19,257 bases of DNA from Bacillota bacterium (GCA_023435435.1 JAEYRW010000191.1:1-19257); one strand, 5' to 3'. Shown: positions 1 to 7,884, counted from the first letter of the stretch. The notes: a model not told the origin generated them from the sequence alone. Made by a program: numbers and translations.

Positions 1-126
1 GAATATCTGCGTGCGCCCCCGGCGTATCTGCGTGCGCTCCCGGCGCGTCTGCGTGCGCCCCCGGCATATCTGCGTGCGCCCCCGGCGCGTCTGCGTGCGC
101 CCCCGGCATATCTGCGTGCGCCCCTC
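1..126. repeat. 21-bp tandem minisatellite, about six copies, running off the window edge
   Basis: On the plus strand the unit is close to CGGCRYRTCTGCGTGCGCCCC. Six near-identical copies are visible and the array continues past position 1. Successive copies alternate mainly between GCATATC and GCGCGTC variants, which suggests a 42-bp higher-order unit. The array is in frame with the HAD gene and encodes alternating AHADMPG and AHADAPG heptapeptides. Confidence 0.9.
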
Positions 127-847
127 GTATCCTTTCCGCCAACTGCATGATATCCGTTACGTGGATATGCTTGGCCCCGGGCGTTGCGTCAGCGCGAACG
201 TCGCGGTACGTACATTTGAGGCCGGAGCGGTACCAGACGGGAACCATGCCGACGGAGGCCGCGCCGGAAACGTCCGCGTGGGCGTTGTCTCCCACGTACC
301 AGACATCTTCGGGGTCCGCACCGGTCTTGACGAGTGCCAGGCGGAAGATGGCGGGCGCGGGCTTGCGGACGACGTAATCGCTGGTTGCGATGACGAACCG
401 GAAGTCGTTGCGCGGAAGGAGCGAATCGAGCCTGCGCCGAAGGGACGGGCCGGAAAAGCTGATGTTGCTGACGACGCCGGTGGGTATGTTTTCGGCCCTG
501 AGAAAATCGAGAAATTCGGGCATGCCCGGCGTCGGGGTACCGGGGTGCGCGGCATCCCAGAAAGCGTCGTCCAGCGCCTCGTAGGAAACGCCGAAGCGGA
601 CGCCGAGGGTTTCGAAGATCAGCCGCTGGACATTGGGGCGGTAGACCTCAATGCCGTGCTCGCGGGCGCAGTGCAGGATTTCCTTGTAGAAGTCTGCGGA
701 AATCTCCAGTGCGTCGGCCGTCGTCGCGCCGCGGGGGTTTTCCTCCGCCATCTTGAAAACCGCCTCATAACCCGCCTCGAGGGCGCGCTCCTCTTCGTGC
801 ACCAGCGTTTCCCCGTAATCAAACAAAACCCACTTCGGCCTTCGCAT
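1..847 (-). CDS. HAD-superfamily hydrolase with heptapeptide-repeat tail (3' end outside window)
   Basis: This is a haloacid-dehalogenase-type phosphohydrolase of unknown substrate, probably cytoplasmic. The ATG start is at 847 and the frame stays open to the window edge, so the C-terminus is missing. The HAD motifs appear in order. Motif I is FDYGET (Asp10, with Gly12 where the general-acid Asp usually lies). Motif II is VVSNIS. Motif III is the Lys in VVRKPAP. Motif IV is VGDNAHAD, with both acidic residues present. A cap domain lies between motifs I and II. After the HAD domain the last roughly 45 visible residues are tandem AHAD(M/A/T)PG heptapeptides encoded by 21-bp repeats. The gene begins 14 nt after the GNAT stop and is probably the last visible gene of the ybaK–cls operon. 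The family call is firm, the substrate is unknown, and the repeat tail is atypical for the family. Confidence 0.85.
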   Translation of the reverse strand, partial: MRRPKWVLFDYGETLVHEEERALEAGYEAVFKMAEENPRGATTADALEISADFYKEILHCAREHGIEVYRPNVQRLIFETLGVRFGVSYEALDDAFWDAAHPGTPTPGMPEFLDFLRAENIPTGVVSNISFSGPSLRRRLDSLLPRNDFRFVIATSDYVVRKPAPAIFRLALVKTGADPEDVWYVGDNAHADVSGAASVGMVPVWYRSGLKCTYRDVRADATPGAKHIHVTDIMQLAERIRGAHADMPGAHADAPGAHADMPGAHADAPGAHADTPGAHADI

Positions 848-861
848 CTCGTCTCTCCCTT

Positions 862-1638
862 TTAAGGCTTTGAACCGAACTCGATATTGAACAGCCGCGT
901 GTCGGGAATGAATCCCGCGCTGGTCAGCGTGCGGATGCTGTTGTCATTGTAATACCAGCAGCCCGCCGTGGGCTTCGCGCCGGAGGCGATGACGGCGTAG
1001 GCGAGATTGATGAGGATGCTCCTGCCAACCCCCTTCCGCCGGTGCGCCGGGAGCACATAATTCCCGATGTCCGCGCAACCCGCGTCCAGGGCGCGCGGGT
1101 ACACCGAGCCGAAGCCAAGCGTTTCACCGCCCGACCGCACCCTGTAAAACGCGGCTCCGGCGGGAATCCCCCCCGCCCACTGGTCCTGCGTCAGCGCGTG
1201 CATTTCGGGATACTCCGCCTCCGAAACGCGCAAGAAGCATTCCTTTCCAAACTCCGGGGGACGCTTCGGCACGCCGAAGGTCAGATTGTACGCCTGCATT
1301 TCAAAGGAGCCGCCGGCCAAATGCATCCGCTCGAAGGCGAGGCACAGAAACAGTTCGTCGTTGGAGGCAACCATGGCGCGGGCGATTCCGAGATCCCGGC
1401 AGACGTCCGCAAAGAGCGCCTGGGCGGCGGCGCGGCTTTTCCGCGGCAGCCAGAACGCGCGCAGCATCTTCGCGCCGTCCCATTCCCCCACCGCGCAGAA
1501 CCCGCCGCCCGCAAGCCGGTACGGTGCGGCGGCATAAGTGCCGTCGTCCCAGAACCCGTCGTTTTTATGCCCGGTCTCCTCCAGAAAGACAGTGACCTCG
1601 TAGGAGAGCTCGTCCCACTTCGCGGGAGCAAAAGTCAT
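862..1638 (-). CDS. GNAT-family N-acetyltransferase
   Basis: This 258-residue protein has its acetyl-CoA-binding core in the C-terminal half. The pyrophosphate-binding signature HRRKGVGRSIL lies at residues 199–209, preceded by a beta strand (ADIGNYVL). It is followed by the WYYNDNSIRTLTSAGF element at about 228–243, typical of GNAT motif B, where Asn and the aromatic-Gly-Phe close the fold. The N-terminal half (residues 1–130) looks like a degenerate second GNAT-like or adaptor region and has no clear motif. The ATG at 1638 was chosen because AGGGA lies about six bases upstream; the longer open frame to 1821 lies inside cls. The gap after cls is 17 nt and the gap to the HAD gene is 14 nt, consistent with one operon. 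Substrate unknown. Confidence 0.8.
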   Translation of the reverse strand: MTFAPAKWDELSYEVTVFLEETGHKNDGFWDDGTYAAAPYRLAGGGFCAVGEWDGAKMLRAFWLPRKSRAAAQALFADVCRDLGIARAMVASNDELFLCLAFERMHLAGGSFEMQAYNLTFGVPKRPPEFGKECFLRVSEAEYPEMHALTQDQWAGGIPAGAAFYRVRSGGETLGFGSVYPRALDAGCADIGNYVLPAHRRKGVGRSILINLAYAVIASGAKPTAGCWYYNDNSIRTLTSAGFIPDTRLFNIEFGSKP

Positions 1639-1655
1639 TGGAATCCCTCGTTTCG

Positions 1656-3206
1656 TCAGAATAGGGGCGCGAACAGCCGGAGAAGAGGCATCGCGAGACG
1701 AAGCTGAATCGGCCGCCTGCGCGTGTCCTCGAGCGTGACCTCCCGGGAAAGCGCCATGGCGTTTGCGATGTCCGCCTTGATCTCCGGGATCACGGGCGTG
1801 TCGCACATCCAGACCCCGCACTCGTAATGGTGGCAGAGACTGCGGTAATCGAGGTTGATGGTGCCCACGATGGCGCAGCGGTCGTCGGAGACGAACACCT
1901 TGGCGTGCATGAAGCCGGGCGTATACTCATAGATGCGCACGCCGCCGCGCAAAAGCACGTCGTAATAGGAACGCGTGAGGGCGAAGGCCAGCTTCTTGTC
2001 CGGCACGCCGGGCGTGATGATCCGCACGTCCACGCCGCTCTTGGCCGCGACGGTGAGCGCGGTGGTCATCTCCGAATCGATGATGAGGTAGGGCGTCGTG
2101 ATGTAGACGTAATTCTTTGCCCGGGCGAGCATGTTGATGTACGCCGTCTCGCCCACGAGCTCCGTGTCGTAGGGGGTATCGTTGAAGGGCTGCACGTAGC
2201 CGGACGCTCGCACCTCCATCGAGGGAAGATATTGCGAAAACCGGTCGTTTTCACGCTTCTCGAAATCCCAGAGAGTGAGAAACATCGCCGTCAGGCTCCA
2301 AACCGCCTCGCCGCGCAGCATGACGTTCGCGTCCTTCCAGTGGCCGAAGCGCACGTAGGCGTTGATGTACTCGTCCGCGAGATTGCAGCCCCCCGTAAAG
2401 CCCACATCGCCGTCCACCACGCAGATTTTTCTGTGATCGCGGTTGTTGAAGCGCGAGGAGAGGATGCTCTTGATGGGGTTGAACATCAGTGCGCGGATGC
2501 CCTTTTTCTCCAGCACCCGCACGAAGTCCGCGGGCACGTGGCCGAAGGAGCCCACCTGATCGTAGATCACGCGCACGTCGACGCCCTCACGCGCCTTGCG
2601 CGCGAGCACATCCTCGACGGTATTCCACATGACGCCGGGGTGAATGATGAAATATTCGATGAAGATGAATTCCTTCGCCCTTTCGAGGGCCGGAATCATG
2701 GCCTCGAACATGCGCTCACCCAACGGAAAGTAGGTCACTTCCGTATTGTTGAAGACGGGCGCGCCCGCGTTGTTGCGGATATACTGCGCCTGCATCGCCA
2801 GATCCTCGGAATCCTTCATGAGCTCGCACATTCTGTCGCGGTCGCGGAACATGGCGCGATTGTAGCGCTCCTGAATCTCCGCCGCGCGCCTGATCTCGGC
2901 GCGGGTAAAGCGCACGCGGCCGAACATGAGATAGGAAAACCCACCCATGATCGGAAAGGCGAGGCTCAGGATGATCCAAGGAATTTTGTAGGAGGGGTTC
3001 GAATCCTCCCGCACGATATAGAGCACGACCACCAGCGAAAGCAGCTCGAGAATCGCATAAAAATGCGCGAAATAGCGCTTGAACAGCAGAAACGAGGCGA
3101 CCATAAACGCCGCCTGCAAGAGGAGAAACAGGCTCAGCAAAATATAGTGCACCGCGCCCGAAATATGCTGTTTTCCGCGATCCGCGATTCTGTTGCCGTT
3201 TTCCAT
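1656..3206 (-). CDS. cls: Cardiolipin synthase (two-HKD phospholipase D superfamily)
   Basis: Predicted to condense two phosphatidylglycerols into cardiolipin plus glycerol at the cytoplasmic membrane. The 516-residue length is normal for ClsA/YwnE-type enzymes. Hydrophobic segments at about 21–42, 49–65 and 75–95 anchor the N-terminus. Two phospholipase-D HKD motifs follow: His258-Lys260-Asp265 (HRKICVVD) and His434-Lys436-Asp441 (HAKVFVSD), each with the downstream Gly/Asn-rich partner (GFTGGCN, GTINLDYRS). I chose the ATG at 3206. An in-frame TTG at 3227 would add seven residues but has no better ribosome site. The gene starts 27 nt after the ybaK-like gene and very likely shares its promoter. 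No key residue is missing. Confidence 0.93.
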   Translation of the reverse strand: MENGNRIADRGKQHISGAVHYILLSLFLLLQAAFMVASFLLFKRYFAHFYAILELLSLVVVLYIVREDSNPSYKIPWIILSLAFPIMGGFSYLMFGRVRFTRAEIRRAAEIQERYNRAMFRDRDRMCELMKDSEDLAMQAQYIRNNAGAPVFNNTEVTYFPLGERMFEAMIPALERAKEFIFIEYFIIHPGVMWNTVEDVLARKAREGVDVRVIYDQVGSFGHVPADFVRVLEKKGIRALMFNPIKSILSSRFNNRDHRKICVVDGDVGFTGGCNLADEYINAYVRFGHWKDANVMLRGEAVWSLTAMFLTLWDFEKRENDRFSQYLPSMEVRASGYVQPFNDTPYDTELVGETAYINMLARAKNYVYITTPYLIIDSEMTTALTVAAKSGVDVRIITPGVPDKKLAFALTRSYYDVLLRGGVRIYEYTPGFMHAKVFVSDDRCAIVGTINLDYRSLCHHYECGVWMCDTPVIPEIKADIANAMALSREVTLEDTRRRPIQLRLAMPLLRLFAPLF

Positions 3207-3233
3207 GGCTTTACCCGCCGCGCACAAGGGCGC

Positions 3234-3701
3234 TTACCAGTTTTTGCACACGTCAATCCAGCCCCGCGCGCACGCGCACTTCTCCAACTCGCCGACGGAG
3301 AGGGGCACCGCGCTGTTGGCGCTTCCGCACGCCGGGTAAATCCGCTCGAACCGCTTGAGCGACTCGTCCAGATAGACTTCCACCCCGTCGTTGACGCCGA
3401 AGGGACACACGCCGCCCACCGCGTGGCCGATCTTCAGAACGACCTCCTCCGGAGAGAGCATCCGCGCCTTCGTGTGAAACTGTGCCTTGTATTTCTGGTT
3501 GTCGACTTTGGCGTCGCCCGCCGCAACGATGAGAGTAGGCGTCCCGCCCACGTCAAAGGAGAGCGTTTTCGCGATCATGGCGGGCGCGCAGCCCACCGCA
3601 TGGGCAGCCAGCTCCACCGTCGCGGAGGAGACGTCGAACTCCATCACCCTGTCCACAAGTCCGAATTTTTCGAGATGTTTTTTTGCCGCTTCAACGGACA
3701 T
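3234..3701 (-). CDS. ybaK: YbaK/EbsC-family aminoacyl-tRNA deacylase
   Basis: This 155-residue trans-editing protein matches the YbaK/ProX fold, whose best-known members hydrolyse Cys-tRNA(Pro). Recognisable elements are the Lys45 region AMIAKTLSF (the conserved substrate-binding lysine of the family), the strand TLIVAAGD, the block KARMLSPEEVV, and the loop GGVCPFG near residue 97. The C-terminus lines up with the family's YPACGSANSAVPLSVGEL element. The ATG at 3701 has GGAGG eight bases upstream. It is the first gene after the strong promoter at 3761–3789 and heads the operon with cls, GNAT and HAD. Family members differ in tRNA preference, and I cannot tell from sequence which mischarged tRNA this one edits. 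Confidence 0.88.
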   Translation of the reverse strand: MSVEAAKKHLEKFGLVDRVMEFDVSSATVELAAHAVGCAPAMIAKTLSFDVGGTPTLIVAAGDAKVDNQKYKAQFHTKARMLSPEEVVLKIGHAVGGVCPFGVNDGVEVYLDESLKRFERIYPACGSANSAVPLSVGELEKCACARGWIDVCKNW

Positions 3702-3760
3702 TTCCGTTTCCTCCGTATGCGCGTTTCCGCCGCGTCACACATGCGCCGCGGCGCTGACTT

Positions 3761-3789
3761 ATTCTACCACATTCCCGGCGCGCTGTCAA
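3761..3789 (-). promoter_or_regulatory. Sigma-A-type promoter of the ybaK–cls–GNAT–HAD operon
   Basis: Reading the minus strand, a perfect TTGACA (3784–3789) is separated by 17 bases from TAGAAT (3761–3766), with an extended -10 TG. It lies about 60 bases upstream of the ybaK-like start and just past the sigK stop. It is the best promoter match in the left half of the window. Confidence 0.8.
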
Positions 3790-3804
3790 AAAAGCGTTCC
3801 GTTT

Positions 3805-4497
3805 TCATTCCCCGCACATGGCAGCCCGCAGCTTTTCAAGCGCCCTCTTTTCGATGCGCGAAACATAGCTTCTTGAGATGCCCAGAAGCCGCGCGACCTC
3901 GTGCTGGGGAAGCGGCTCGCCGTCGAGCAGCCCGTAGCGCAGAACGATGACCTGACGCTCCCGCTCTTCCAGCGCGCCCTCCAGCATCTCCACCGCCCGG
4001 GTCGATTCGATGGCGATTTCCACCTGGGCGGGCACGATGTCCGCGTCGGTGCCAATGAGATCGATGAGCCGGATCTCATTGCCGTCGCTGTCCGCGCCGA
4101 TGGGGTCGTTGAGGGAAACGGTGCCCCGCGTCTTGCGGCCCGCGCGCAGGTGCATGAGAATTTCGTTCTCGATGCAGCGCGAGGCGTAGGCCGTGAGCCT
4201 GCCGGCCTCCGGGCGGAACGTATTGACCGCCTTGATGAGCCCGATGGCGCCGATGGACACCAGATCGTCCGCGTCCACACCGCTCGAGGAATACTTTTTC
4301 GCGATGTGCGCCACCAGGCGGAGATTGTGGACGATGAGCTTGTCGCGCGCCGCACAGTCCCCCTGTCCCTGACGGCGGACGAGCTCCGCCTCCTCCTGGG
4401 CATTGAGGGGCTTGGGGAACGAGGACTTGCCCGAAAGATGCATGGCGATGAGCCACGCATCCTCCGCCAGAGAAAGAAGCCAACCTAAAAAGAGCAT
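3805..4497 (-). CDS. sigK: RNA polymerase sporulation sigma factor sigma-K
   Basis: Late mother-cell sigma factor of sporulation, 230 residues. It has sigma region 2 (HNLRLVAHIAKKY; DLVSIGAIGLIKAVNTF; YASRCIENEILMHLRA), the SLNDPIGADSDGNEI segment characteristic of SigE/SigK, and a region-4 helix-turn-helix (HEVARLLGISRSYVSRIEKRAL). The first roughly 20 residues, before the conserved FPKPLN block, are hydrophobic (MLFLGWLLSLAEDAWLIAM). They resemble the inhibitory pro-sequence that SpoIVFB removes in Bacillus pro-sigma-K. The gene is uninterrupted, so no skin-type element splits it here. The ATG at 4497 follows AAGGGGG by eight bases. It is the last gene of the rnj–ylbF–mltG run, 71 nt after mltG. 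SigE is the alternative, but the N-terminus and length favour SigK. Confidence 0.92.
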   Translation of the reverse strand: MLFLGWLLSLAEDAWLIAMHLSGKSSFPKPLNAQEEAELVRRQGQGDCAARDKLIVHNLRLVAHIAKKYSSSGVDADDLVSIGAIGLIKAVNTFRPEAGRLTAYASRCIENEILMHLRAGRKTRGTVSLNDPIGADSDGNEIRLIDLIGTDADIVPAQVEIAIESTRAVEMLEGALEERERQVIVLRYGLLDGEPLPQHEVARLLGISRSYVSRIEKRALEKLRAAMCGE

Positions 4498-4530
4498 AGG
4501 GCGAACCCCCTTTGAGGAAGTCTGCCCTAT
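4496..4530 (-). promoter_or_regulatory. Possible hairpin masking the sigK ribosome-binding site and start
   Basis: On the sense strand ATAGGGC (4524–4530) is perfectly complementary to GCCCTAT (4496–4502), which includes the first two bases of the sigK ATG. Inside it, UCCUC (4514–4518) can pair with the Shine-Dalgarno GGGGG (4506–4510) across an AAA loop, using two G-U pairs. Together the two stems would occlude both initiation elements. The pairing is seen; regulation is inferred. Confidence 0.5.
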
Positions 4531-4568
4531 ACCCTATTCGACAAAAGTTGTCCGTTATTCTTTGGACT

Positions 4569-5831
4569 CTATTGGCCGTCCGGATGCAGCGCGTCGTAGG
4601 CCTGCCAGCTGGGCTGGTAGAGGGCGACGTTGGCCCGCTGTTCCTCGGCGGTCTTGGCAAAGGCCAGTTCGCCCGAATCGGGCTCCTTGGCGCAGAAGTA
4701 CATGTAGCCCTCGTTGACATAGTCCATGTCGGGATACAGCGCCGCGAGCATCGCAGCCTGGGAGGGATTGCAGATCGGACCCACCGGGAGCGCGTCGACG
4801 GCGTAAGTGTTGTACGGGCTCGAGACGGACAAATCGTCGTTTGTGAGAACGAACTTGTTCTGGCCCAGCACGTAGTTGACCGTCGCATCGCTTTCGAGCT
4901 TCCAGCCGGCGCTCAGGCGGTTGTTGAACACCGCCGAGACCTTTGCGTAGTCGTCGGTCTTTCCGGCTTCCTTCTCGATCATGGAGGCGAGCACGATGAC
5001 CTGATCCATCGTCAGCGTCGACTGGTACTTCTCCACCTCGGAATAGACGCCCTCGCTGTCGACCACATACTCGGTGTGGTCGGCGTAGAATACGTTGTCG
5101 ATGACGGTGTTGCCCTGGGAAAGCAGCGTCTTCAGAATGCTCTCCGCGTCGGCCGACTTGAACACACGGTAGGTGTCCGGCGCGAGGTAGCCCTCAAGCG
5201 CGTACTTGCGGCCCTCGAGCGCCCCGGCCTTGTATGCCGCCGACAGGGAATACGAGTAGGTGATGAACTTCTCAGGCTCGTTGCAGAGCTGCAGGAATTC
5301 GTCGCGCGACGTGATCGCGCCCTGATCAACGAGGTAATCGGCCACATCCTCAACCGTCCAGCCGGGAACGATGGTGATGGTGCGTTCGTTGGTCTGGCTG
5401 CCCGAGGACAGCTCGTCGATGATCTCGAACACGTCCATGCCCTTGGAAAGATCGTAGCTGCCGTAGCTGATGGCATTCTGGAGCCCCTTGAACTGCACGA
5501 TGTACTTGAATACGCTGCCGTTCCTGAGAAGCTCGGCCTTCTCGAGGGCGTCGCCGATGGAGGTGATGGTCTGGCCGTTTGTGACCTCGAACTTCACCGT
5601 CTCGACGCTGCCCGGGTCGACGGGCTCAAAGAAGCCCTCGTCCACCCGGTTCCACAGCACGGTCACGAGTCCGACCACGATCAGAAGGCTGCACAAAAAG
5701 ATCAGCACGGGCCGGAGCACCTTCCAGAGCCACTCGTACCAGAAAAAACCGTATTCGCGCTCCTCGTGAAGCGTTTTGTAGTTGTACCGTTCCGGCCTGT
5801 ACGCGCTCGGGCGTTGTCTTTTCTTCGGCAT
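4569..5831 (-). CDS. mltG: Endolytic peptidoglycan transglycosylase MltG (YceG family)
   Basis: Membrane-anchored lytic transglycosylase that cleaves nascent glycan strands and ends their elongation. Of 420 residues, a basic, aromatic N-terminal cytoplasmic tail (about 40) is followed by one membrane helix (PVLIFLCSLLIVVGLVTVL, about 41–59) and then an extracellular YceG domain. A LysM-like subdomain covers about 75–200. The signature LEGYLAPDTY lies at about 212–221. The catalytic glutamate is Glu286 in ASMIEKEAG, followed by AVFNNRL, LESDATVNYVLG and YNTYAVDALPVGPICNP, all family-typical. The ATG at 5831 has GGAGG about eight bases upstream. The gap after the YlbF gene is 15 nt. All key residues are present. 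Confidence 0.93.
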   Translation of the reverse strand: MPKKRQRPSAYRPERYNYKTLHEEREYGFFWYEWLWKVLRPVLIFLCSLLIVVGLVTVLWNRVDEGFFEPVDPGSVETVKFEVTNGQTITSIGDALEKAELLRNGSVFKYIVQFKGLQNAISYGSYDLSKGMDVFEIIDELSSGSQTNERTITIVPGWTVEDVADYLVDQGAITSRDEFLQLCNEPEKFITYSYSLSAAYKAGALEGRKYALEGYLAPDTYRVFKSADAESILKTLLSQGNTVIDNVFYADHTEYVVDSEGVYSEVEKYQSTLTMDQVIVLASMIEKEAGKTDDYAKVSAVFNNRLSAGWKLESDATVNYVLGQNKFVLTNDDLSVSSPYNTYAVDALPVGPICNPSQAAMLAALYPDMDYVNEGYMYFCAKEPDSGELAFAKTAEEQRANVALYQPSWQAYDALHPDGQ

Positions 5832-5846
5832 GGCTCCCTCCGGGCC

Positions 5847-6194
5847 TCAGCGGGCGAACATGTCGGGGCTGATTCCCGCGACGTCCGCGAGAATCCGAAA
5901 CACATCAGCCAGCAGTTTCTGATAGTTGAATTCGGCGAGCAGGTAGGCGCCCGCGTCCTGGTTGAGCTGAAGGAGCGTCGCAATCCGGTTGAGGCGCGTC
6001 ATGTCGTCGTCGGGAAGCGCTTCCCCGGACGCCATTTTCGCCTGCAGCCGGAATTGGAGCTTCTTGTACTCATCCAAAAGCGCGGCGTTGGTCTTATCCC
6101 CGTAGGCGAGATCCTTCAGCCGCATGAATTCCTTGTAGGCGTCCGACTCGCGCAGACTCCGGGCGAGCTCGTGCGCCTGATCGTATACGTTCAT
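5847..6194 (-). CDS. YlbF/YmcA-family protein
   Basis: A 115-residue all-helical protein of the Com_YlbF family (PF06133 type). In Bacillus subtilis, YlbF, YmcA and YaaT form a complex that modulates RNase Y and developmental phosphorelay activity. The recognisable pattern is an N-terminal AHELARSLRESDAYKEF helix, a central KKLQFRLQAKM helix, and a C-terminal hydrophobic helix ending NYQKLLADVFRILADVAGI. The ATG at 6194 is one base past the rnj stop, with GGAG seven bases upstream inside the rnj coding region, so translation is probably coupled. The protein lacks Cys residues that might bind the Fe-S clusters reported for the complex, so only the family fold can be claimed. Confidence 0.85.
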   Translation of the reverse strand: MNVYDQAHELARSLRESDAYKEFMRLKDLAYGDKTNAALLDEYKKLQFRLQAKMASGEALPDDDMTRLNRIATLLQLNQDAGAYLLAEFNYQKLLADVFRILADVAGISPDMFAR

Positions 6195-6195
6195 T

Positions 6196-7884
6196 CTAAA
6201 TCTCCACGATGATCGGCAGGATCATGGGCTTGCGCTTGAGCCTTTCATAGACGTACTTCTGCACCGCGTCGCGCACGTCGCCCTTAATGTGGCTCCAGTC
6301 GGAATTTTCGATCTGCCCGTACTGGCTGATGGCCTTCTTGGCCGCTTCCCGCGCGCCGTCCAGCAGGTTATCCGATTCGCGCATGTACACAAATCCACGG
6401 CTGATGATGTCGGGGCCGGTGACGACCTCGCCCAATTCATGGTCGACGCCCATGACGACGATGAGCATTCCGTCCTCCGAGAGCAGCTTCCTGTCCCGCA
6501 GAACCACCGCGCCCACATCGCCGATGCCCAGCCCGTCCACCAGCACGGAGCCCGCCGGAACCACGCCCGCGGGAACCATTTCCCGCCCGTCCAGCTCGAT
6601 TACGTCTCCGATTTCGGGAATGAGGACGTTCTCCTCGGGCATACCCATGGACACGGCAAGCTGCGCGTGGTAATGGAGGTGGCGGTATTCGCCGTGCACG
6701 GGGATAAAGAATCTGGGCTTTGTGAGGGCGTGAATGAGCTTCAGCTCCTCGCGCCTGGCGTGTCCGGAGACGTGTACCTCGGCGAGGGACTCGTAAATGA
6801 CGTTGGCGCCGGTGCGTACCAACTGATTTATGACGCGCGAGACCGACTTTTCGTTCCCGGGAATGGGCGTGGCGGAGATGATGACCATGTCGCTGGGGCG
6901 AATGACGAGCTTTTTGTGCTCGGAAAACGCCATGCGCGAAAGGCCGGACATGGGCTCGCCCTGGGAACCGGTGGTGACGATCGTGATCTTTGAGTCCTCG
7001 TAGCGGTCAATGTCGTCCGGGGAGACGAGGTTTCCCTCCGGAATCTTTAAATCGCCCAGCTGCATCGCAACCTTGCCGACGTTGATCATGCTGCGGCCGA
7101 TTAAGCAAACCTTGCGCCCGTACTTGGTCGCCGCGTCCACCACGAGCTGTATTCTATGTATATTGCTCGCGAACATGGCGACGATGATGCGGCCCGTGGC
7201 CTTGGAAAAAAGGTTCATGAAGGTTTCGCCCACGTTGCGCTCCGACATGGTATAGCCGGGCCGCTCCACGTTGGTGGAGTCCGCCATGAGCAGAAGCACG
7301 CCTTCTTTGCCCAGTTCGGCAAAGCGGCCCAAATCGATGGGCGCGCCGTCGATGGGCGTGTAGTCCACCTTGAAATCGCCCGTATGCACGACGGTGCCCA
7401 CGGGGGTGTGGATTGCCAGAGCGCAGGAACCCGCGATGGAATGGTTGACTTTTATGAACTCCACCTGAAACACGCCGAGCTTCACCGTGTCGCCCGGCTG
7501 AATGACATTGAGCTCCGCCTTGTCGGCGAGCCTGTGTTCCTTGAGCTTGTTCTCGATGAGCGCCAGCGCGATGCGCGAGCCGTAAACGGGCTTGTTGATC
7601 TCCTTGAGAACGTACGGCGTGGCCCCGATGTGATCCTCGTGGCCATGGGTAATGACAAAGCCGCGGATCTTGTCGCGGTTTTTCTCCAGATAAGTTGTGT
7701 CGGGGATGACGAGATCGACGCCCGGCATGTCCTCGCGCGGAAAAATGGACCCCAGATCCACGCAGATGATGTCGTTTGCGTACTCGAACGCGGTAATGTT
7801 CTTGCCGATTTCCCCCAGCCCGCCCAAGGGTATGATTCTGAGCCTGGGCTTGCTTTTTTTATGGTTATGGTTGTTGCCTGACAT
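6196..7884 (-). CDS. rnj: Ribonuclease J (metallo-beta-lactamase/beta-CASP)
   Basis: mRNA-decay and RNA-processing enzyme with 5'-to-3' exonuclease and endonuclease activity, cytoplasmic. Its 562 residues match the usual length of about 555. The metallo-beta-lactamase core starts with the RIIPLGGLGEIGKN strand. The zinc motif HGHEDH lies at residues 80–85, with further ligands at His148 and in HTGD (His167, Asp170). The beta-CASP domain shows TGSQGEPMSGLSRMAF and SGHARREELKL. FFIPVHGEYRHL supplies the last conserved His, followed by the C-terminal dimerisation domain. The ATG at 7884 is preceded by a strong AAGGAGG five bases away. This is the first gene of the rnj–ylbF–mltG–sigK run. Bacillus has two paralogues (J1, J2), and I cannot assign which one this is. 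Confidence 0.95.
   Translation of the reverse strand: MSGNNHNHKKSKPRLRIIPLGGLGEIGKNITAFEYANDIICVDLGSIFPREDMPGVDLVIPDTTYLEKNRDKIRGFVITHGHEDHIGATPYVLKEINKPVYGSRIALALIENKLKEHRLADKAELNVIQPGDTVKLGVFQVEFIKVNHSIAGSCALAIHTPVGTVVHTGDFKVDYTPIDGAPIDLGRFAELGKEGVLLLMADSTNVERPGYTMSERNVGETFMNLFSKATGRIIVAMFASNIHRIQLVVDAATKYGRKVCLIGRSMINVGKVAMQLGDLKIPEGNLVSPDDIDRYEDSKITIVTTGSQGEPMSGLSRMAFSEHKKLVIRPSDMVIISATPIPGNEKSVSRVINQLVRTGANVIYESLAEVHVSGHARREELKLIHALTKPRFFIPVHGEYRHLHYHAQLAVSMGMPEENVLIPEIGDVIELDGREMVPAGVVPAGSVLVDGLGIGDVGAVVLRDRKLLSEDGMLIVVMGVDHELGEVVTGPDIISRGFVYMRESDNLLDGAREAAKKAISQYGQIENSDWSHIKGDVRDAVQKYVYERLKRKPMILPIIVEI

Noticed and set aside
1..126. Short CRISPR-like array
   Set aside because: Units are contiguous 21-bp repeats without unique spacers and stay in frame with the HAD gene.
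11..865. Plus-strand open frame through the HAD gene
   Set aside because: It is antisense to a gene with clear HAD motifs and gives a low-complexity Arg/Val-rich product; it is a high-GC shadow.
3770..3830. Terminator between sigK and the ybaK promoter
   Set aside because: A T6 run exists but I could find only a 3-bp stem before it, and the run is part of the -35 region of the next promoter.
1827..3950. Long 707-residue plus-strand open frame
   Set aside because: It is antisense across cls, ybaK and part of sigK, has His/Arg-rich composition and no recognisable domain.
4512..6212. 566-residue plus-strand open frame
   Set aside because: It is antisense to mltG and the YlbF gene, which both show clear family motifs.
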